Shown: positions 1 to 11,481, numbered from the stretch's first letter. The stretch: DNA of 64,000 bases from Pseudarthrobacter naphthalenicus (GCF_029076445.1 NZ_JARESG010000002.1:286349-350348), one strand, 5' to 3'. The notes: generated from the letters alone by a model not told the origin. Numbers and translations are program-made.

Positions 1-104
1 TCAGCCTCGCTGCACAGCAAACGCCCGACGTCGTCCCCTACCCCACGGTCACCGGCAGCCTGGGTGACCACCTCCAGGAACTCCAGAAAAGCGTGGAACC
101 ATGA
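1..104 (+). CDS. C-terminal end of an unidentified protein (5' truncated)
   Basis: An open frame enters from the left edge and stops at TGA 102-104. Only about 33 residues are visible, ending in a polar stretch (GSLGDHLQELQKSVEP). The stop overlaps the ATG of the next gene in an ATGA, so the two are translationally coupled and probably co-transcribed. The visible tail is too short to assign. From gene order in related actinobacteria it could be the extracellular end of a serine/threonine kinase, but that is a guess from memory of context and not from a motif. Confidence 0.5.
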   Translation, partial: SLAAQQTPDVVPYPTVTGSLGDHLQELQKSVEP

Positions 105-628
105 CGTCAGGGCAGAACGGCCGCCGGGGCCGCTGCGCTTTGCGCTGCCTGTCAGCAGCTGCGGCCGCCCTTCTGTTTGCCGGATCCCTGGCCGCCTGCG
201 GTCCGGCGGACTCGGGCTTGAAGCAGGACACTGCGGCGAAACTCCAGCAACGCGTCCTGAGCGTCAGCCAGGCCGCCGCGGGTAATGACCCAACGGGTGC
301 GCTCAACGAGTTGACGGCGCTCGAGGCAGACCTGGCGGCGGCTACCGACAACGGGACCGTATCGGATGCCCGCCGGCGCTCGATCACAACTGCGGTTGCG
401 GCCGTCCGGGCAGACCTCAATGACGTCCTCGCGGCGGCAGCGGCAGCCGCGAAGACCGCCGAGGACGCCGCCGCAGCCCAGCGGCAGGCTGAAGCGGATG
501 CCACCGCGGCTGCCGCCGCTGCCGCTGCTGCCGAGGCCAACAATGCGGCTCCCGCACCGGTTGCACCCGCCCCCGCCCCGGCACAGAACAACGGCAAAGC
601 CGGCAAGGGAAAAGGCAAGGACGGCTGA
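101..628 (+). CDS. Ala-rich secreted lipoprotein
   Basis: 175 residues. The N-terminus has an Arg-rich n-region, a hydrophobic core and a lipobox ending LAAC at about residue 33, so it should be exported, diacylated at that Cys and anchored to the outer face of the membrane. The body (35-115) is helical and rich in Ala with regular charged residues, compatible with a coiled coil. From about 115 it becomes an almost pure Ala/Glu/Gln run, then a Pro-Ala linker and a Lys/Gly tail (GKAGKGKGKDG). No catalytic domain is visible. Such proteins are often labelled mucin-associated surface protein in Arthrobacter. The start is fixed by ATGA overlap with the upstream gene. A hairpin terminator follows at 679-712. 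Role unknown, perhaps cell-wall contact. Confidence 0.75.
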   Translation: MTSGQNGRRGRCALRCLSAAAAALLFAGSLAACGPADSGLKQDTAAKLQQRVLSVSQAAAGNDPTGALNELTALEADLAAATDNGTVSDARRRSITTAVAAVRADLNDVLAAAAAAAKTAEDAAAAQRQAEADATAAAAAAAAAEANNAAPAPVAPAPAPAQNNGKAGKGKGKDG

Positions 629-678
629 CGGCCACCAACGGCTGGGCTGCCCGTTACTGAGTTTGCACGCCCGCAACG

Positions 679-712
679 GAAGCGGCGTCCCGGTTTCCCG
701 GGGCACCGCTTC
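679..712. terminator. Bidirectional hairpin between lipoprotein and catalase genes
   Basis: A 15-bp stem, with two imperfect positions, closes a TTTC loop. It lies between two convergent genes. The stem core (GGTGCCCCGG / CCGGGGCACC type) is nearly the same as in the hairpin at 3165-3200 on the other side of katE. There is no long T run. Confidence 0.65.
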
Positions 713-760
713 TGACTGTCCGCTAAACGGAGGCAGGTCCTTCTTGGTTAGCCGGAAAGC

Positions 761-2971
761 TTAGTTGGCCGGAAAGCGTTCCCACACACGGTGGTTCGCC
801 AGCAGTTCCGCGATTTGCGGAACCAGCTCACCTGCCGTGCCCGCCGCGACAACACCGGCAGTGTCCTGAGGGATGCCGGCCGTTTCAAGCGTCGCAGAGT
901 GTTCCCCCCACGCCCCCAGCGCCTTGGCATGCCGGAACGCTTCGGAAAGCAGCAGCACAACCCGCGGATCCAGTGAAGCGCCGGGTTCGCCGGCCTTGGC
1001 GTCACGGCCGGCTGTGGCATCCGAAGCCCGCATTGCTCCGCCGGCAACTATGACTGCATCGAATTCGGTGGAGCGCGCGGTGAGGTAGGTCCGTTGGACG
1101 GGGACGCCGCCGTCGCCCTCTTCACCCAGGGTTCCGCCGGCCGGTGCGATGACCAGCGGCACGATGCCCAAAGCGTCCAGTGCCTTGCGTGCTGCGTTGA
1201 CCTCCTCAAGGTCGCTGTCCTGATCCGCCATGATCCCTACTACGCGGCCGGCCACCGGCCAGGTCTTGCCCAGCTGCGACAGGGCGGGGCTGGGTTCGGC
1301 GTCGGCAACGTCCTCGGTGGCGGCCGGCGCGGGCATGCCCAGGCCCTTCGCCACGGCCGCGCACAGGTCCGTGTCCACATTGGCCAGGGCAAGCAACTGC
1401 CGCTCCCGGATTGCCTTCTCGTAGCACTTGCCCAGTTCGAAGGTGTAGGCCTGGATCACGTGATCCTGCTCCACGGGGGTGAGGCTGCGGAAGAACAGCC
1501 GGGCCTGGCTGTAATGATCGCTGAAGGATGCCGGGTTCTTCCGCTCCTTGATGGACGCGGCAAGCTCTTCCGGCACGTCAATGAAGGCGCTCATGTCCTG
1601 GCCGGCGAGGAACGGGCAGCCGCCGTCCAGCGAATTGGGGTGGTACGGTGCCGCCCCGCCGTGCACCGCCTGCTGGTGCATGCCGTCGCGGAGCATGTCA
1701 TTCACCGGTGCCTGCGGACGGTTGATCGGGATCTGGCCGAAGTTTGGACCGCCAAGCCGGGAGATCTGGGTGTCAAGGTAGGAAAACAGCCTGACCTGCA
1801 GCAGCGGGTCGTTGGTAACGTCGATGCCAGGCACCAAATGTCCTGGATGGAAGGCCACCTGCTCGGTCTCCGCGAAATAGTTGGTGGGGTTGGCGTTGAG
1901 CGTCATGATGCCGATGGGCTGGACCGGGGCCAACTCCTCGGGAACGAACTTGGTGGGGTCCAGCAGGTCGATGCCCTCGAACATCTGGTCCTCGGTATCC
2001 GGGAAGGTCTGCACCCCCAGTTCCCATTCCGGGAAAGCGCCGGCTTCGATGGCGTCGGCCAGGTCCCGGCGATGGAAGTCCGGGTCCATCCCGTTGATGA
2101 TCTGGGCTTCTTCCCAGACCAGCGAGTGGACGCCCTGCTTGGGCTTCCAGTGGAACTTCACCAGCGTGGTCTTTCCCTCGGCGTTCACGAAGCGGAAAGT
2201 GTGGACGCCGAAACCTTCCATGGTCCGCAAGGACCGCGGGATCCCCCGGTCGGACATGTTCCACATGGTGTGGGCCTGCGCCTCAGTGTGCAGGGAAACA
2301 AAATCCCAAAAGGTGTCATGGGCGCTCTGGGCCTGCGGAATCTCCCGGTCCGGGTGGGGCTTTCCGGCGTGGATAAGGTCCGGAAACTTGATGCCGTCCT
2401 GAATGAAGAAGACCGGGATGTTGTTGCCCACGAGGTCGTAGGTGCCTTCATCCGTGTAGAACTTGGTGGAAAATCCCCGCGTGTCACGGACGGCGTCCGC
2501 AGACCCGCGCGAGCCCAGGACCGTGGAAAAGCGTACGAAGACCGGCGTTTCCACATCCTTGGCCAGGAAGCCGGCGCGGCTGATCCTGGCGGCGGTGCCG
2601 TAGGACCTGAACACTCCATGCGCGCCCGCGCCACGGGCGTGCACCACACGCTCCGGAATGCGTTCGTGGTCGAAATGCGTGATCTTTTCCCGGAGGTGGT
2701 GGTCCTGCAGCAGGACAGGTCCGCGCGGGCCGGCTTTCAGGGAATGGTCCGTGTCGCCGAGCCTGAGCCCCTGCGCTGTGGTGAGGTACTGCCCCGACTG
2801 GGCACGCGCGGTCAGAGGCGCCCCGGTCGGCGTCCCCGTTGGTGAGACTGCTTCCGGGCCCTGCTGGTCCGGCTTGGGCGGCAGGGGCTCACGCGGAGTG
2901 GTGGGCTCGTCGAGGGCCGCGGGTTCACTGGCAGGAACACCGGGAATCTGGATGTTGCTTTCTTCAGGCAC
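761..2971 (-). CDS. katE: Large-subunit (clade II) monofunctional catalase
   Basis: Decomposes hydrogen peroxide in the cytoplasm. About 736 residues, the length of HPII-type large catalases. An N-terminal Pro-rich extension precedes the barrel. The distal-pocket catalytic His lies in RVVHARGAGAHG (about residue 111) and the catalytic Asn in DLVGNNIPVFFIQD (about 183). The proximal haem Tyr is in RLFSYLDTQISRLGGPNF (about 395-412). From about 580 on there is a flavodoxin/GATase-like C-terminal domain, typical of the family. The GTG at 2971 is chosen because it has AGGAG 8 nt upstream. Earlier in-frame starts (ATG 3010, TTG 3016) have no good ribosome site. The 5' region carries an 18-bp palindrome (3027-3044) that may be an operator. 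Family assignment is secure, start moderately so. Confidence 0.96.
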   Translation of the reverse strand: MPEESNIQIPGVPASEPAALDEPTTPREPLPPKPDQQGPEAVSPTGTPTGAPLTARAQSGQYLTTAQGLRLGDTDHSLKAGPRGPVLLQDHHLREKITHFDHERIPERVVHARGAGAHGVFRSYGTAARISRAGFLAKDVETPVFVRFSTVLGSRGSADAVRDTRGFSTKFYTDEGTYDLVGNNIPVFFIQDGIKFPDLIHAGKPHPDREIPQAQSAHDTFWDFVSLHTEAQAHTMWNMSDRGIPRSLRTMEGFGVHTFRFVNAEGKTTLVKFHWKPKQGVHSLVWEEAQIINGMDPDFHRRDLADAIEAGAFPEWELGVQTFPDTEDQMFEGIDLLDPTKFVPEELAPVQPIGIMTLNANPTNYFAETEQVAFHPGHLVPGIDVTNDPLLQVRLFSYLDTQISRLGGPNFGQIPINRPQAPVNDMLRDGMHQQAVHGGAAPYHPNSLDGGCPFLAGQDMSAFIDVPEELAASIKERKNPASFSDHYSQARLFFRSLTPVEQDHVIQAYTFELGKCYEKAIRERQLLALANVDTDLCAAVAKGLGMPAPAATEDVADAEPSPALSQLGKTWPVAGRVVGIMADQDSDLEEVNAARKALDALGIVPLVIAPAGGTLGEEGDGGVPVQRTYLTARSTEFDAVIVAGGAMRASDATAGRDAKAGEPGASLDPRVVLLLSEAFRHAKALGAWGEHSATLETAGIPQDTAGVVAAGTAGELVPQIAELLANHRVWERFPAN

Positions 2972-3026
2972 GGATTTTTCTCCTCTGGGGTGGGCAACCT
3001 CAGCAGTCATCGGCAATCCGCCGAGA

Positions 3027-3044
3027 TACTAAGCGTACTTAGTA
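3027..3044. promoter_or_regulatory. Perfect palindrome upstream of katE, candidate operator
   Basis: TACTAAG and CTTAGTA are exact reverse complements separated by CGTA. The site is about 55 bp upstream of the preferred katE GTG start and just ahead of the alternative starts. The AT-rich symmetry in a G+C-rich gap fits a dimeric regulator site overlapping the promoter. Which regulator binds cannot be told from sequence. Confidence 0.5.
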
Positions 3045-3164
3045 CCCTAGGGAAAGATGCCTCCTGCCACAACCCGGGTTCCGGTATTCGGGCCGGGAAT
3101 GCTCCGATGTGGCCGCCAAGAAACCCGGCACGGCGGAACGCCTCACCCACCGATTCCGAAGAAA

Positions 3165-3200
3165 AAAGGCGGTGCCCCGGTTTCCCGGGGCACCGCCTTT
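3165..3200 (-). terminator. Strong intrinsic terminator of icd
   Basis: A perfect 16-bp stem (AAAGGCGGTGCCCCGG paired with its complement) closes a TTTC loop. It begins about 25 bp after the icd stop, and on the minus strand a T-rich run follows the stem. Confidence 0.85.
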
Positions 3201-3225
3201 TACTGTTCTTCAGGCTCAGAGAACC

Positions 3226-5490
<2,265 letters not shown>

Positions 5491-5587
5491 TCACCACGCC
5501 TAACTTACCCGAGGTCACGGCTTTGAGCCCTACCCGGGACGGCCGGGAGGCCCCGTATTACCGCCGGTTTGGGGGCAGTGCGCGGCG

Positions 5588-5630
5588 CACGACGGCGGGC
5601 GGCACCCCGCCGGGGAGAGTCGCCGTCGTG
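5588..5630. repeat. Inverted repeat with 10-bp perfect arms
   Basis: CACGACGGCG and CGCCGTCGTG are exact complements about 23 bp apart. The same arm sequence (extended to CACGACGGCGGG) recurs in the terminator at 60770-60803. Here no gene ends next to it, so it could be a leftover terminator or a regulatory hairpin. Confidence 0.45.
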
Positions 5631-5881
5631 ATTTGCCACCGGTAAGGCCCGCCGGCGGGCGGGGCAACTGTCGGCGCCGCTTGTGGGGAAGATCACGCGG
5701 GCAGGGCTGCACGTACTTGGGGCCGCGGATCGCCTTGGCGAGTTCCGGAAAGCGATCACGATTTGGGCCCCGACTTCGTTCAGAGTCCGCTGCCCGGACC
5801 GGAGAAGTCATTGATATGAGAAAAGTACCCCCTGGCCTCATCTTTTTCCAGACTGACGCGGCACCGGGGACGGTTTTACTA

Positions 5882-5911
5882 TTTACAAAAGTCGTGTTGC
5901 ATCGGTAGGTT
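5882..5911 (+). promoter_or_regulatory. Putative promoter of the secreted protease gene
   Basis: TTTACA at 5882-5887 and TAGGTT at 5906-5911 are 18 bp apart, a reasonable sigma-70 arrangement in a locally AT-richer patch, about 60 bp before the ATG. Confidence 0.4.
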
Positions 5912-5969
5912 CTACTGGTCATGGGCGGGCTCAGTGAGACCGCTCTCTCACCGTTCAGACAGGACAATC

Positions 5970-6944
5970 ATGACGCGAACCAGGTCCTTGGCGGCCAGCC
6001 TCCTCAGCCTCACCGCAGCTGCCATGCTGGCGCTGGCGGGGGCCGGAACCGCGAACGCCGTTCCGGCTGCGTCAGGCGATAAGACAGCCCCCGTGGTGGC
6101 CAGCGCCAAGGTGGACAGCACCGGCGCCGCGGAATACTGGACTGCGGACCGCATGCGCGCCGCGATTCCCGGCGATGCCCTGGCCGGCGCTGCCCCCGGC
6201 CGCGTGGCCACCTCCCCGGACACGGTTGCCAAGGGCAAGAACACCAAGGTCAAGCCCAGCACCGCAGGCAAAACCAACAGCAGCAGCCCCAAGTTCGCCC
6301 GCGAGGCGGCAACGGTGGACAACATCGGCAAGGTTTTCTTCACCATGGGCGGGGCCAACTATGTGTGCTCCGGTAATGCCGTCACGTCCGCGAACGGAAG
6401 CACCGTGGCGACGGCCGGCCACTGCGTCAATAGCGGTCCGGGCGCCTTCGCCAAAAACTTCATCTTTGTTCCGGCCTATGAGAATGGTGCGGCGCCCTAC
6501 GGACGGTGGACGGCCAAGAGCCTGCACACCACCCCCCAATGGCAGCAGAAGGGGGATATCGCCTTTGACACCGGCTTCGCGGTCATGAACCCCAATGCGG
6601 ACGGCGAGAGTCTCACCGACGTTGTGGGAGGGTCCGGCGTTGAGTTCAATTCCGATCGCGGCGTGCAGTACACCTCCTATGGCTACCCCGCCTCCGCGCC
6701 CTACAACGGCGAAACGCTCTGGAGCTGCAAGGGCAAGGCAACGGATGACACCACGCATCCTGAATTCAACACCCAGGGAATCCCGTGCACCATGACCGGC
6801 GGCTCCTCCGGCGGCCCCTGGTTCCTCGCCAGCGGCCTGCAGAACTCCATCAACAGCTACGGCTATAACAGCGCCAATGTGATGTACGGCCCGTACTGGG
6901 GCCAAGTCATTGAGGATACGTACACCCTTGCCCAGGCAGCCTAA
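5970..6944 (+). CDS. Secreted trypsin-like serine protease
   Basis: 324 residues. A Sec signal peptide (about 1-31, ending near GTANA-VPA) is followed by a propeptide-like section with an [13 protein letters not shown] motif and then a chymotrypsin-fold domain. The catalytic triad is visible: His in TAGHC, Asp in the [11 protein letters not shown] region, Ser in GGSSGGPW near residue 275. Paired Cys residues suggest disulfides in the secreted form. The ATG at 5970 has AGGA 6 nt upstream. An open frame extends 12 codons further up but lacks a ribosome site. The next small ORF overlaps the 3' end. The substrate is unknown. The family includes glutamyl endopeptidase-like and trypsin-like peptidases of actinobacteria. 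Confidence 0.88.
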   Translation: MTRTRSLAASLLSLTAAAMLALAGAGTANAVPAASGDKTAPVVASAKVDSTGAAEYWTADRMRAAIPGDALAGAAPGRVATSPDTVAKGKNTKVKPSTAGKTNSSSPKFAREAATVDNIGKVFFTMGGANYVCSGNAVTSANGSTVATAGHCVNSGPGAFAKNFIFVPAYENGAAPYGRWTAKSLHTTPQWQQKGDIAFDTGFAVMNPNADGESLTDVVGGSGVEFNSDRGVQYTSYGYPASAPYNGETLWSCKGKATDDTTHPEFNTQGIPCTMTGGSSGGPWFLASGLQNSINSYGYNSANVMYGPYWGQVIEDTYTLAQAA

Positions 6945-7155
6945 AAAGTCGCAGGACCCGGCCCCGGACCGACCGGGCGGACGGCCGACAGACGGTTCCG
7001 TCAGCCATAGTGAATCGGACCAGACGCCCGAAGAAATCCTCGCGTACTGGACCCCGGAAAGGATGGCGGCGGCAAAGCCCCGGGAGCTTCGCCTCCCGGA
7101 CCCTGCCCCGGGGGCGCCGGACGACGACGCGGACCCGGACGCGAATCATTCTTGA
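6910..7155 (+). CDS. Small hypothetical protein with a YWTPERM motif
   Basis: 81 residues from a TTG start that overlaps the end of the protease gene by 35 bp. An internal TTG at 6928 is also possible. The middle part contains [20 protein letters not shown], which closely resembles the [14 protein letters not shown] segment in the propeptide of the protease just upstream. The tail is acidic ([11 protein letters not shown]). No signal peptide or membrane span is present. Translational coupling to the protease is plausible. Function unknown. The shared motif suggests a relation to propeptide or partner recognition, which is inference. Confidence 0.5.
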   Translation: MRIRTPLPRQPKKSQDPAPDRPGGRPTDGSVSHSESDQTPEEILAYWTPERMAAAKPRELRLPDPAPGAPDDDADPDANHS

Positions 7156-7166
7156 ATTCCAGTTCC

Positions 7167-7217
7167 AACGCCCGACGGCGCCTCTCCCCTCATCGGGGAC
7201 AGGCGCCGTCGGGCGTT
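7167..7217. terminator. Bidirectional terminator between protease unit and purH
   Basis: A perfect 17-bp stem (AACGCCCGACGGCGCCT and its complement) around a 17-nt loop that can itself fold (CCCC/GGGG). It sits between convergent transcription units. Confidence 0.85.
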
Positions 7218-7245
7218 CTACTTCAGTGCATTCTTCGAGTGGGGA

Positions 7246-8931
7246 TCAGTGGAAGAAGTGGCGGGCACCCGTGAAGTACATGGTGATGCCGGCGGCGTTG
7301 GCCGCGGCGATGACTTCCTCATCCCGGACGGACCCGCCCGGCTGAACCACGGCGCGGACGCCGGCGTCGATCAGGATCTGCAGGCCGTCGGCGAACGGGA
7401 AGAACGCGTCCGAGGCGGCAACGGCGCCGCGGGCACGCTCCGGTGCGTTGGCAGCGCTGGTGTTGGAGGCACCGCCGGCACCTTCGACGTCGGACTCCAC
7501 CGTGACACCGAGCGAGTTGGCCCGCTCCACGGCGAGGCGGCAGGAGTCCAGCCGGTTGACCTGGCCCATGCCGATGCCGACGGCTGCGCCGTTGTCCGCA
7601 AGCAGGATGGCGTTGGACTTGGCTGCGCGGCAGGCGGTCCAGGCGAAGGCCAGGTCCGCGAGCGTCTTCTCGTCCGCGGCTGCACCGGCGGCGAGGGTCC
7701 AGTTGGCGGGGTTGTCGCCGTCGGCGTCCACCTTGTCAGTAGCCTGGACCAGCATGCCGCCGGAGACCTGGCGGAATTCCGTGGGGTAGCGGCCGTAGCC
7801 CTCGGGGAGGGCCAGCAGGCGGATGTTCTTCTTCTTGGCGAGGATTTCGACCGCTTCGGGTTCGAAGGCCGGGGCGATGACCACTTCGGTGAAGATGCCG
7901 GCCACCGTGCGGGCCATGCCGGCCGTCACGGTGCTGTTGGCGGCGATGACGCCGCCAAACGCGGAGACCGGATCGCAGGCGTGGGCCTTGGCATGTGCGT
8001 CGGCGATCGGATCTTCAGCATCGGCCGACCCAACGGCCACACCGCAGGGGTTGGCGTGCTTGATGATGGCGACGGCGGGCTCGGTGAAGTCGAACGCGGC
8101 GCGCAGGGCGGCGTCGGCGTCGACGAAGTTGTTGTAGCTCATGGCCTTGCCGTGCAGCTGGTCAGCCTGGGCGATGCCGGCCGGAGCAGCCTTATCGACG
8201 TACAGCGCGGCCTGCTGGTGGGGGTTTTCGCCGTAGCGCAGGACCTCGGAGCGTTCCAGGGACAGCCCGGCATAGGCGGGCCAGTCGATGATGCCGTCGC
8301 CGTCCTCATCCTTGAACTGGCTGGCCGTCCAGGTGGCCACCGCGTTGTCGTACGCGGCGGTGTGGGCAAACGCTTTCGCGGCCAGCCGGCGTCGGGTCTT
8401 CAGGTCAAAGCCGCCTTCAGCCGCGGCGGTGACCACCTGGCCGTAGAAGCCGGGGTCAACCACAATGGCGACGGCGGCGTGGTTCTTCGCAGCCGAACGC
8501 ACCATGGCGGGACCGCCGATATCGATCTGCTCCACCACGTCATCCTGGGCGGCGCCGGACTTGACCGTCTCCACGAAGGGGTAGAGGTTCACCACGACGA
8601 GGTCGAAGGTCTCGATCTCCATCTTGGTCAGCGTGTCCATGTGCGCCGGGACGCGGCGGTCGGCCAGGATGCCGCCGTGGACCCGGGGGTGCAGTGTCTT
8701 GACGCGGCCGTCCAGCATTTCCGGGGAGCCGGTGACTTCCTCGACTTCCTGGACCGGGATGCCGGCCGCGGCGATCTTCTTGGCCGTTGAACCGGTGGAC
8801 ACAATCTTCACGCCCGCTGCGTGCAGTCCTTTGGCGAGCTCCTCCAGACCGGTCTTGTCGTAGACCGAGATCAGGGCCCGGCGGATGGGAACCCGGTCGA
8901 TGGATACACGTTCAGGCTGCGTGAAGCTCAC
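7246..8931 (-). CDS. purH: Bifunctional AICAR formyltransferase / IMP cyclohydrolase
   Basis: 561 residues from GTG 8931. Catalyses the last two steps of IMP synthesis in the cytoplasm. The N-terminal methylglyoxal-synthase-like cyclohydrolase domain starts with [15 protein letters not shown]. The C-terminal transformylase domain carries the catalytic Lys-His in [11 protein letters not shown] (near residue 320). The GTG has GGAG about 7 nt upstream and gives the expected N-terminus, while a longer frame upstream adds about 50 residues that look like leader sequence. In many actinobacteria purH directly follows purN. Here purN lies 2.7 kb away, separated by an MFS gene and a DUF559 gene with flanking palindromes. 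Confidence 0.96.
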   Translation of the reverse strand: MSFTQPERVSIDRVPIRRALISVYDKTGLEELAKGLHAAGVKIVSTGSTAKKIAAAGIPVQEVEEVTGSPEMLDGRVKTLHPRVHGGILADRRVPAHMDTLTKMEIETFDLVVVNLYPFVETVKSGAAQDDVVEQIDIGGPAMVRSAAKNHAAVAIVVDPGFYGQVVTAAAEGGFDLKTRRRLAAKAFAHTAAYDNAVATWTASQFKDEDGDGIIDWPAYAGLSLERSEVLRYGENPHQQAALYVDKAAPAGIAQADQLHGKAMSYNNFVDADAALRAAFDFTEPAVAIIKHANPCGVAVGSADAEDPIADAHAKAHACDPVSAFGGVIAANSTVTAGMARTVAGIFTEVVIAPAFEPEAVEILAKKKNIRLLALPEGYGRYPTEFRQVSGGMLVQATDKVDADGDNPANWTLAAGAAADEKTLADLAFAWTACRAAKSNAILLADNGAAVGIGMGQVNRLDSCRLAVERANSLGVTVESDVEGAGGASNTSAANAPERARGAVAASDAFFPFADGLQILIDAGVRAVVQPGGSVRDEEVIAAANAAGITMYFTGARHFFH

Positions 8932-9128
8932 AAAAGTCTCCGTCTTATGTCGCGGACCAGTGCCGCGGGTGGGCCGCGGGTGGTGGGGGTAGGGCCAGTT
9001 TATCGTGTTGTCCTTGCCTCCGTTCTGCGGCGGCCGGCGCGCGGCCCCGGACTGCACCCCGGACGCGCGAAGCGACGCCACGCAGATCCCGACTTCGCGT
9101 GCCTCTAAGATTTAGGCAGGAGGCTGCG

Positions 9129-10481
9129 ATGAATATTTACACCACTGTGCCCAGCGGCGAACAGGTGGTCCAGGAACTGCCGTGGCGGTGGAAGGTCCAG
9201 GGCCGGATCTTCGTGATCGGCGGCCTCGGATTCATGTTCGACGCCTGGGACGTGACGCTGAACGGCATCCTCATCCCGCTGCTCTCCACCCACTGGGCAC
9301 TCGCGGCCGGTGAAGTGGCCTGGGTGGGCACAGCCAACCTGATCGGCATGGCCCTGGGCGCCTTCGTGTGGGGAACCATTGCGGACACCATCGGGCGGAA
9401 GAAGGCGTTCACGGCAACGCTGTTGATCTTCTCGCTGTTCACCGTGCTCGGCGCGTTCTCCCCGGACTTCATCTGGTTCTGCGTGTTCCGCTTTATGGCC
9501 GGCTTCGGCCTGGGCGGCTGCATTCCCGTGGACTATGCGCTGGTGGGTGAGTTCACGCCCCGGAAGCAGCGCGGCAAGGTCCTCACCGCGATGGACGGCT
9601 GGTGGCCGGTGGGCGCGGCCCTGGCGGGCTTTGTATCCGCCGCAATGGTGGGCATCTTCGGGGACTGGCGGCTGACCATGCTGGTGATGGTGCTGCCGGC
9701 GCTGCTGGTGTTCTGGATCCGGCGCAGCGTCCCGGAGTCTCCGCTGTTCCTGATCCGCAAAGGCCGCCGGGAGGAAGCCGCCCGAGTCATTGATGACCTC
9801 GTGGCAGCCACCGGCGCCGAACCCCGGGCCTACAGCCTGCCGGATGCGCAGGACGTTCCGCGGCTGTCCGCCGGCAGCGCCTGGCATCAGCTGCGCCTGG
9901 TCTGGCAGTTCAACTGGAAGATCACCACCACCGCGTGGGCCCTGTTTTTCAGCATCCTGCTGGTCTATTACCTGTCCCTGACGTGGATGCCCCGGATCCT
10001 GATCGGTGCCGGTTTCGCGGAGTACAAGGCCTTCGTGACCACGGCCTCCATGTCGGCCGTGGGCCTGCTGGGCGTGGTGGTCGCTGCCCTGCTGGTGGAG
10101 CGCGTGGGCCGCAAGTGGATTCTGGCCATCACGGGCCCGCTCTCGGCGCTGACCCTGGTGATCGTGGCGTTTGTGGTGGACATCCCGTCGGCGGCGATCT
10201 TCTGGCTGCTCGTGTTCGGCTTCATCGTCCAGGTGGCCATCCCGGTGCTCTACGCCTATGTGTCCGAGCTGTACCCCACGGAGCTGCGCGGCACGGGGTT
10301 TGGCTGGGCCTCGACGTTCTCCCGGCTGGGTGCCGGCCTTGGGCCACTCATTTTCGCCAACTACTTCTGGCCCGAGTTCGGCCTGGCCACCTCCTTCGCC
10401 CTGGCCGGCGGGCTTGTCCTGGTTGCCGTGCTGTGGATGGCGTTCTTCTCCCCGGAAACCAAGCTGCGCCGCCTCGACTAG
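9129..10481 (+). CDS. MFS transporter, sugar/organic-acid porter type
   Basis: 450 residues with about 12 membrane spans. The MFS signature after span 2 is GTIADTIGRKKAF, and a repeat of it (LLVERVGRKWI) follows span 8. The beginning (WRWKVQGRIFVIGGLGFMFDAWD) and the Asp in span 1 match the SV2/NiaP-like branch of the sugar porter family, which moves small carboxylates or vitamins such as niacin. The exact substrate cannot be read from sequence. AGGAGG lies 5 nt before the ATG. The gene stands divergent from purH and convergent to the DUF559 gene, with a 66-bp palindrome 10 bp after its stop. Confidence 0.88.
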   Translation: MNIYTTVPSGEQVVQELPWRWKVQGRIFVIGGLGFMFDAWDVTLNGILIPLLSTHWALAAGEVAWVGTANLIGMALGAFVWGTIADTIGRKKAFTATLLIFSLFTVLGAFSPDFIWFCVFRFMAGFGLGGCIPVDYALVGEFTPRKQRGKVLTAMDGWWPVGAALAGFVSAAMVGIFGDWRLTMLVMVLPALLVFWIRRSVPESPLFLIRKGRREEAARVIDDLVAATGAEPRAYSLPDAQDVPRLSAGSAWHQLRLVWQFNWKITTTAWALFFSILLVYYLSLTWMPRILIGAGFAEYKAFVTTASMSAVGLLGVVVAALLVERVGRKWILAITGPLSALTLVIVAFVVDIPSAAIFWLLVFGFIVQVAIPVLYAYVSELYPTELRGTGFGWASTFSRLGAGLGPLIFANYFWPEFGLATSFALAGGLVLVAVLWMAFFSPETKLRRLD

Positions 10482-10491
10482 GCCCCTCTTA

Positions 10492-10557
10492 CCCAACTAG
10501 GTAGCGCCAACTGTCGTTATGGACGCTCAAAACGGCAGATAGCGCTACCTACTTGGG
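10492..10557. repeat. 66-bp palindromic element, copy A
   Basis: Arms of about 27 bp beginning CCCAACTAGGTAGCGC and ending with the near-complement GCGCTACCTACTTGGG, with 4 mismatches. It has exactly the same length and outer sequence as copies at 11545 and 23153. It lies between convergent genes, and its right arm supplies the last codons and the stop (CCC AAG TAG) of the minus-strand DUF559 gene. Confidence 0.85.
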
Positions 10558-11481
10558 CGACCAGCCTCGGGTCATAAGCGCCGAACGGACTTTGGCGACG
10601 GCGGCCCGCGCGTCGTTCTGCATGTGGCGTTTGGAGATTCTGACCGGCAGCCAGCCCGCCCTTGCGAAATCCTCCTCGCGGGCGATGTCCCTGACGATCT
10701 GGGCCACCTCAGAGTGTCCATCGCCTTCGTATTCCACTGCCACTTTGTGGTCCCGATAGGCGAGATCAGGCTGACGTACGACGCCGGCTCCCAGGTCCGC
10801 GCGCATGTTCAGTTTCGGTTCCGGCAATCCCGCGTACTCCAGTGCCAGCCGCAGCCTCGTTTCCGGGGCGGAATCAGCCCCGACTCTGGCCTGTTCGAGG
10901 GCAAGGCGGGCCTTTTGAATCCCAGGGGTCCCCTTGTGCCGGTCGAGCATATCCTCAAGGTCTTCCTTGGTCGCGAAGGGTTCAGCCCTCCCTTCGAAGT
11001 CCGGCCGAGGAATCCTCAACAGGTGATCCGCTACGACAGTTATCTCATCAATGCTCATTTTCCGGGCGCAGTCCAGCCACGTTCGGGCGCGCGAGGTGAC
11101 CAGCAGGCCGTTGAAATTAACGATTTCGTCGTCGAAGAACTGGCCCCGGTGACCCTTCACTCCCGGACGGCGCATGATGGCCACCGAATCGGGCCGGGAG
11201 ATATGAATCAGCTGCTCATCGCTTCCCGGGAGGAAGCCCGGGAACTCCCACAACAGGAACGCCGACGCATGGGAAGCCGCGGCTGACTCCGTAACCAGGG
11301 TGTAGGGGCGAATGCTGCGGTCAAGAGGGCAGTCCTCCACCTCCGGCACCCGGACGCCGCGGCTGGGGCGCCCCAAGCCCTGGTGACGCAACCTACGTTG
11401 GGTGATCCCGGCGTCGGCCGCTTCTTTCAGTGTGAACGGAAGGGAGGACAACGGCTGGGGCAGTTCGCTGGGGACCTTCAT
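10549..11481 (-). CDS. DUF559-type protein, PD-(D/E)XK nuclease-like
   Basis: 310 residues from ATG 11481. The N-terminal third looks like a winged-helix/AbiEi-type region (FTLKEAADAGITQRRLRHQG). The C-terminal part (about 205-310) is a Vsr/DUF559-like domain with a likely active site RQPDLAYRDHKVAVEYEGDGH: Asp, then Glu-x-Glu. Members are common in actinobacteria and are mostly uncharacterised. DNA cleavage is inferred from fold. The ATG follows GGGCAG, a weak ribosome site, and an upstream TTG at 11544 is also in frame. The gene is bracketed by palindrome copies A and B, and copy A encodes its stop. It interrupts the usual purN-purH neighbourhood, suggesting insertion. Confidence 0.75.
   Translation of the reverse strand: MKVPSELPQPLSSLPFTLKEAADAGITQRRLRHQGLGRPSRGVRVPEVEDCPLDRSIRPYTLVTESAAASHASAFLLWEFPGFLPGSDEQLIHISRPDSVAIMRRPGVKGHRGQFFDDEIVNFNGLLVTSRARTWLDCARKMSIDEITVVADHLLRIPRPDFEGRAEPFATKEDLEDMLDRHKGTPGIQKARLALEQARVGADSAPETRLRLALEYAGLPEPKLNMRADLGAGVVRQPDLAYRDHKVAVEYEGDGHSEVAQIVRDIAREEDFARAGWLPVRISKRHMQNDARAAVAKVRSALMTRGWSPK

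Noticed and set aside
1094..2845. A 583-codon open frame antisense to katE
   Set aside because: It mirrors the catalase gene and has no recognisable domain or ribosome site.
5530..5967. Short open frames in the icd-protease gap
   Set aside because: No ribosome site, overlapping the putative promoter, and composition unlike the neighbours.
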